DNA of 64,000 nucleotides from Bretschneidera sinensis (Eukaryota; Streptophyta; Magnoliopsida; Brassicales; Akaniaceae), in the NCBI GenBank assembly GCA_023935145.1, contig CM043699.1, positions 141,156,036 to 141,220,035 on the forward strand, written 5' to 3'. The notes beneath the pieces were generated by a model. It was not told the origin of the DNA and ran no database searches. It was given only the letters and a program-made list of their open reading frames with translations. Below, piece after piece: positions 58,453 to 64,000 of the stretch. The number at the start of each line of letters is the position of its first letter. Within the stretch, counting starts at the first letter, position 1. The position numbers and the translations under genes were made by a program.

Positions 58453-59308
58453 CTGACCTTGTCTATGTCGTTTTGGCCCCCACCTTCCCAACAATTAGTG
58501 GTGCTGTTGCATCTCTTCTGCAGTGAGAGACTCGCAGTGTCCTGATCTGCCTGTCGGATCCTTGGAATCTATATTCAAATTTCAGGGAATGGTTAGTTAT
58601 CCTTCGGACAAGGTGATTGTTGAGATGATTTTATATATGTATATATATATTTTATTTATACATTTTGTGTTAAAAACACATTTTTTTTTTTATGAAATTC
58701 ATATTTTTTTTTTGTATTTTGACAGTTAATTTAATTTTTTGCTTTTAGCGATAATATTTTAAATTTTATATCAGAAATATAAATTTACCATAAAAAGTTT
58801 ATATTTTACTACAAAATATATTTTTTTCAAAACACCATTAACTCCACTTTGGAAAATTAAGGGGTGGAAATAAGTTGAGCTTTCAGATATTTGAGTTTGT
58901 CTCCAGAATAAATGAGGTATTTGAAATTTAAAATTTAATTAACATTCTGTTTGGAATCAAATGAGAATATAAAAAAAAATCATTTTGAAAAAGAATTGAA
59001 ATGAATATTTATATTTATATTTGATTTGCTTATATTAAATTTTAAAGTTCAATTAAGTTCTCATTTTGAAATAAATGAAAATTTAAAAAATGGAGAGAGC
59101 ATGCGTGAGAGAGAAAGAATTCAATTGCCTTTTATTTTGTGGAATTCGTTCGCAAATTCTATTCGATAGAATTTACAACAAGGTAATTTAATTCAGCAAT
59201 GAATTCATTTACAAATGAATTCCATAATTTATTACCTTTTTAAACATAAAAATTTATAAAATTTAAGAAATCCATTTATTTCAAACATACTATGAATAAA
59301 GTATTAAG

Positions 59309-59310
<2 letters not shown>

Positions 59311-59360
<50 letters not shown>
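59311..59360. repeat. (TA)25 microsatellite
   Basis: Fifty uninterrupted bases of alternating T and A. Confidence 0.98.
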
Positions 59361-59365
<5 letters not shown>

Positions 59366-60778
59366 CGTATCAATAAAACCACCTGCTTTTATTTTCCAAC
59401 TGACATCTTTAAAAATAATATATGTAAAGTTACCCTTCAACCTATATATAAGAGTCTCTAAATTCATGATGAAAATCATCAAATTGGTTTTGTAGTTATT
59501 TGTAAATGACAATTGATGATGGATTATGGATGTTGTTATCACAAACTTCTTATGCTTAAATTTTGAGATTTTTCAAGCAAGTAAACAATATTTTCATCTC
59601 AATGGTATTAGTTTTTAATGGGTTAAAATGTTAATTAAAAAGTTAGTAATTGGTTTTTCGGTAGATTTAATTTTTTAAAAAATTAATCAGATAAAATGTT
59701 AATTTTATAGGTTTTTTTTTTTAATTTAGAAAAAAGGTTTTCCCATACTTTTTTCCTTTTTCTTTTTTGTTCGTTGGCTTTATTGGACTTCATGTCGTAT
59801 GAATGTATGATTGCTTAATTAAATAGGAAGCATGAGCAAATAGAAGCCAAATAGTGGGGTTTGCTATGATTTGATTCCTTCTACACCTTTTGCTTTTTGC
59901 CTGACAGTAAGCACATGATTTTAACTTTTCTTTGGTTCTTATCTGAGTCCACATGCATAAACACTCGTAAAATCTTCTACATCCATTCATCAAACACCAA
60001 ATTTGCCATGCTCTAGTTGAAGTTAACAAAAAAAAATGTTGATGAACAATTATCACCTAATTAACATGGCAAATTTGCTAGAATTGAATCCTAACAATCT
60101 GCTGCAAGCAACAATCTGTTTTACGGTTGGCATGTTGATGAGTACATGATGGATGATGCTATGGGAAATTAGAAGGTATTGATTTTTAGGAGCCACCATA
60201 CTCACTTCAACGCAATTGCTTCTTTTCTCTTGTAGGTTATACGAGTGGAGGTAATATTTTCCTTTTTTCTCTAATTCTTGATGTGAATAAGATTCGATCT
60301 CACGATTTTTTATGTGACGATCAACTAAATTAGCTGTTACCTTAATTAAACTCAGGCTCATCCTTTGACAAACTTGTACCTCTTTTGGTCTTTTTCACTC
60401 AGACTCTGTGGTTTGCTTCTCCTCTGTGTTGGTAGGTTGATTCAAGGATCTTGCTGATTTTTGTTTCAGAGATTGGAACTCATCCATCAGGCAGTATTCT
60501 CGGGATGTTGAAGCTTCTCTTATGTTTGTTTTTTATGGACCTTTTTTACGTGTTGATGTTCTTGTAAAAAAAAAAAGTAAAAGTGTAAAGGTAAGAAGTT
60601 AAGAGTGTAAAGGCAATTGCAATAAATGGTCTTTCGAAAAAGCGAGCCATCAAGGCCTTGCTAATTCTCATGAGTCGCAGGCTTATGCATGATCATTTAT
60701 ACCATGAAATACAAGATTTTATTGACATAGAAATCAACCCCAAGTTTATCCCCAAAAGCTATCTAGGATACAAGAGTG

Positions 60779-62715
60779 CCAACTGAGAGCAACAGAACGT
60801 CAATTTTCCTCTGGGATATTCCTTTTGATAGACTACGAAAAACTAGGAGTTTTCCACCGCCTTGAAGGTTTTCTTAAGCAAAGAACCCGCCTCTATAGTG
60901 CCATTCTTGAACCCTGCGCACCCACGGATCTAATAACCCATCTTCCGCAACTGACAGGCTCTCATTGAGACAACCCATGTGCTCTAAATCAATAGACAAC
61001 CTTAGTGCCCAATATCCTTTTCGTCCATCAATATTGAAACAATTAACTGCTTCAGGAGATAAACTGCATGATTGTACCTAAACATGAGAAAAAATTTCCT
61101 TCAGACCTCAGAATCCCAACAAATTGCACACAACGTGAATACCATGCAGCATGGATGGACACTATTTTAACCTTCTAATTAGCAATTTGCAATACACGAT
61201 AATCAGGTCAGCGGTAGGAAAGAGCTCTATGTTTAATGGAAACAAGTGGTTTCCTTAAAGAGGATATAGAAAGTTTAACCATGATTGATATTAAAACATG
61301 CTAGACATATGCCACAAATTATTATCGTGTCCTTGGCTCATTTTTCTCCACTTCAAAGTTATATCAAGCACTACTATCATGAGTAATATCTCTTATGTAT
61401 CAAATTACAAGCAGAATTCTCCTTAGAAACAGTATAGGGTAGTGTAAAAGCATATTTTTTTCTTGTACACTGATAGAGGAAAACAGAGCCAGCAATGTCA
61501 ATGCCAGTTACTAAGCAAAAATCAATATGGAAATACAATATTGTAGATGGAAGTTCATTGGGGAAAGTGGGGGTGGGTGGAGGAAAGCAGGGGGTAGGTG
61601 CAGCATCAGAAGAAGGAAATGAGAAGGTGAACGGGTGACTACTTCACAATTCAAGGCTTCACTTATGCACATAAATGCAATTCAACCCAATTCAACTAAA
61701 CCTTGAATGCCAAACAAGGTAGGTTGGACCAAGTTCACATAGCACAAGGGTAGTTAAGTTTTATAGTGTTAAAAGCACCCAAAGATATGTAATAATCCAT
61801 AATTGTAAATTGCATACCTACGCTCACACTCGAGAAAGGAAATTCCTAACAAAACCACCTTAGAGTAGACATGCTGTAAAGCATGAAATAAACTCAGAAG
61901 TTGCATGTTCAATTGCTTTTGCAGAAGAGCAGGGGAGATTCAGCTATCATGATGCATCTCAATACCATTTCCATGTTGTTTCTATCAAGAGACTGATCCA
62001 TTATTTGTGCCACTTCAATGGTCTGCAATACATAGCCATTACGTATGGTTGAGGCAACAGAAAGTCAATGATATTTTCTTATAGAAAGAAATCAAGGCCT
62101 CTTCATGGGCAAGCAGCTCTGCTCGACTTGAGAAGATCTGTTCTGAAATTATGCACTTGTAAGTTGGATGCTTGACTATCCCCAAATCTACTAGTATAAA
62201 AGCTGACAGATCCTGCTCCCCGTTCAGGAAGAAAAGCCTCTGCATTAGCAATAGAAGTCCTGGACATTTAGTTCTAGTTATAAAGCATGCAACAACTTCA
62301 GCTAATTACTACTGTCTATTAATAGAACAATAAAGCTGTATAATCACCTCAGCACGCCAGACAAGGGATTCGGCTTTTGAAGATATCCTAATACAGACCC
62401 TTGTTCTACCCGAATCATGCTTTGTAGGACTGGACTGCAAATTTGAAACCAAGGACAGAAATGACAAAACTTTAAAAAAATGCATTACTCAACCATAATC
62501 CATCTTCATATGAAGAACTATAAAGCTGTATAATCACCTCAGCACGCCAGACAAGGGATTTGGCTTTTGAAGATATCCTAATACAGACCCTTGTTCTACC
62601 CGATTCATGCTTTGTAGGAATGGACTGCAAATTTGAAACCAAGGACAGCAATGACAAAACTTTAAAAAAATGCATTACTCAACCATAATCCATCTTCATA
62701 TGAAGAAAAAAAGAG
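60779..62715 (-). pseudogene. FAN1: FAN1-type (Fanconi-associated) nuclease pseudogene
   Basis: FAN1 is a nuclear structure-specific DNA repair nuclease. In minus order the pieces are: the end of an exon, SSYEDGL (about 62700); exon with CIRISSKAKSLVWRAE (about 62540-62625); a tandem second copy of both (62350-62520, CIRISSKAESLVWRAE); exon from 62239, RLFFLNGEQDLSAFILVD, IVKHPTYKCIISEQIFSSR, ELLAHEEA; exon from 62022, IEVAQIMDQSLDRNN; and exon from 61077, DGRKGYWALRLSIDLEHMG and DGLLDPWVR. The LSxxLLVxLG..xxPxY and DPxVRxGxR blocks match human FAN1. After DPWVR there is a one-base frameshift (about 60915), then stops at 60893, 60833 and 60800 inside recognisable coding sequence. The C-terminal VRR-NUC nuclease domain is absent. 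Clearly a dead copy. Confidence 0.82.
62331..62707. repeat. 190-bp tandem duplication of a FAN1 exon unit
   Basis: Copy 1 (62331-62520) and copy 2 (62521-62707) are nearly identical, differing at a handful of bases, for example C/T at 62371/62561 and A/T at 62413/62603. Each contains one whole exon with its splice sites plus the last bases of the preceding exon. Confidence 0.92.
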
Positions 62716-63455
62716 ATGCAATAAGGTCCTGCTTTCTTGAACCACAGTTGAATTTATGACACCTCAATAGAAGCAACAAATTGTATAGACGACCCATCAG
62801 AGGCACAACCAAGAAATATAGATACCACATGACACTTGGTCAAGTTCGAATGCAAGTGGGAGGTTTTGCTACTCTAATTTATTCTATTTCATTTTAATTC
62901 TATTATTCCTGAAGTCAAATAGAAAATGTTCCATTCTGGAATTCTACAACGCATGTAAGGGACTACGGAAAGATTTCGATGAAGGATGCAAATAAGGGTA
63001 GCTTAGTTAATAAAAAAGTACCAAAGACAAGATGGCTTGCATATATTTTATACGAATGAAAAAATTTAACTTGCATATTTCTAAATTTATATCCTATCAT
63101 ATTATATTACATATCAACACAAGCATCATGTAGCCAAGTTAAAATGAAATCTCCATATTATTTCACAAATTCTCATATTTTAAGACATTGTCATCATGTT
63201 GTATGAATGCATGCACACACTGACACACACATATGCATATCATTCCTTGCCAAAAGTCTTATGCACCCATCTGGTTGCATTGCCTTGAGGACTCGGCTGC
63301 ATGATTAACAAGTTGTAAATAACAGAAACTCTATTTTAAATATCTTTCAAAGGGAAAAGTATAATAAATACGAAAAGGACACCACTCACCCAAGTGTGCA
63401 TCGGAAGAACTCACATGATTATCTAACATAATTGTAAATTGCTTAACAGTTTTCT
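62716..63455. other. Intergenic upstream of the FAN1 fragment
   Basis: AT-rich sequence. A short stretch at 63240-63300 could be a further exon (minus strand GTTAATCATGCAG| precedes about 60 open bases), but it does not match anything I know. Confidence 0.3.
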
Positions 63456-64000
63456 TATAAGTAAAAAATTATTAGAAAAGCACTAAGAAGGTGCAACATG
63501 AAGCCAACGGCTAATTACAATGAAGGAAATCTACAAAATTTAGAAAATCCTAATTATTTACAAAGAAATTCCTCCAAAACAAAAAATTGAGGGTGTTAAA
63601 CCAATTATCTCTAATTATATCAATAGGCTTCTCCACACCATCAAAAGCCCTCTGATTGTTTCTCTCCACACAATCCAAAAAATTAGAATGTGAAATTAGA
63701 AGCAAAGCTTTTTTGACCTCCTTGGAAGCTTTCAACACTCCAAGCTTGAATCTCATCCAACAATGAACCCATGATCACCCAAGAGATTCCCACAATCCTA
63801 TAACTCATCTCCCATAGATGATAGACGAACTTGGCACACTGCTTGAATATGAAGAACCTATTTACAATCACTTTCTTCCTCCTTTGTAAATTATCAAAGG
63901 TAAAAATTTTCTCCCACGAAGCTTCCCACACAAAAAAAAAAACTTTCTTTGAAGATCTAGAGCACCAAATTGCCTTCGAGGGATAATTAGGGATACCATT
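63456..64000 (-). mobile_element. LINE 3' end with zf-RVT remnant (continues past the window)
   Basis: The minus strand encodes FVYHLWEMSYRIVGISWVIM, SLLDEIQAWSVESF and, after frame changes, CVERNNQRAFDGVEKP. These match the C-terminal zf-RVT region of plant LINE ORF2 (a FGISWV...LxxW motif, then WxERNxRxFxxxxxP). The 3' tail at 63456-63540 resembles the fragments at 8195-8600. Several frameshifts; a dead copy. Confidence 0.6.

Larger units (their letters stand above)
55867..60778. other. Long AT-rich intergenic region
   Basis: Nearly 5 kb without a supportable gene. It contains a 41-bp tandem duplication (58372-58452) and a (TA)25 microsatellite. The short open frames over the TA tract are meaningless repeats. 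Confidence 0.5.

Noticed and set aside
59276..59542. Open frames with long IYIYIY runs on both strands
   Set aside because: They are translations of the (TA)25 microsatellite and its flanks.

Overview
The window is nuclear DNA of a flowering plant, most likely a woody eudicot. It has short GT-AG introns, plant-type gene families, AT-rich intergenic DNA and dense Ty1/copia retrotransposons. No species marker is present, so the lineage is an inference. Only two host genes look sound. At the left edge is the last exon of a plus-strand DEAD-box RNA helicase with a Gly/Ser-rich tail. At 52.3-55.7 kb is a complete two-exon minus-strand LRR receptor-like pseudokinase of the Arabidopsis At3g28040 type.

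Most of the rest is a graveyard of host-gene pieces separated by transposons. From left to right it holds: unrecognised exon candidates (2.9-3.2 and 8.0-8.1 kb); a receptor-kinase fragment (29.6-29.9 kb); 3' exons of a PAP23-like purple acid phosphatase with a one-base frameshift (32.9-35.9 kb); scattered exons of a KAB1-type potassium-channel beta subunit (37.0-48.6 kb); one exon of a CLU/REC-family TPR protein lodged between KAB1 exons (44.8-44.9 kb); and a FAN1 nuclease pseudogene with a duplicated exon (60.8-62.7 kb).

Seven copia elements or fragments are visible. A (4.1-7.6 kb, minus) is truncated. B (9.5-19.3 kb, plus) is full length but carries many stops. C (20.1-23.8 kb, plus) lacks its 5' end. 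D (25.0-29.5 kb, minus) is complete with a perfect 5-bp target duplication. E (39.6-42.3 kb, plus) lacks its 3' end. F (42.35-44.8 kb, minus) lacks its 3' end and keeps a long open gag-protease reading frame. G (48.6-50.4 kb, minus) is a 3' end inserted into the KAB1 first exon. The 5' LTR of B was hit twice more: by a 2.7-kb hAT-like DNA transposon with a perfect 8-bp target duplication, and by a 2.07-kb gypsy-type solo LTR with a 5-bp duplication that starts two bases beyond the hAT duplication. Smaller hAT and PIF/Harbinger-like elements, LINE fragments, a 0.9-kb inverted repeat and several tandem duplications fill the gaps.

I found no undescribed biological system. The most informative structures are the triple nested insertion, the KAB1/REC/PAP fragment mosaic with its chimeric splice arrangement, and the fold-back junction joining copia fragments E and F.
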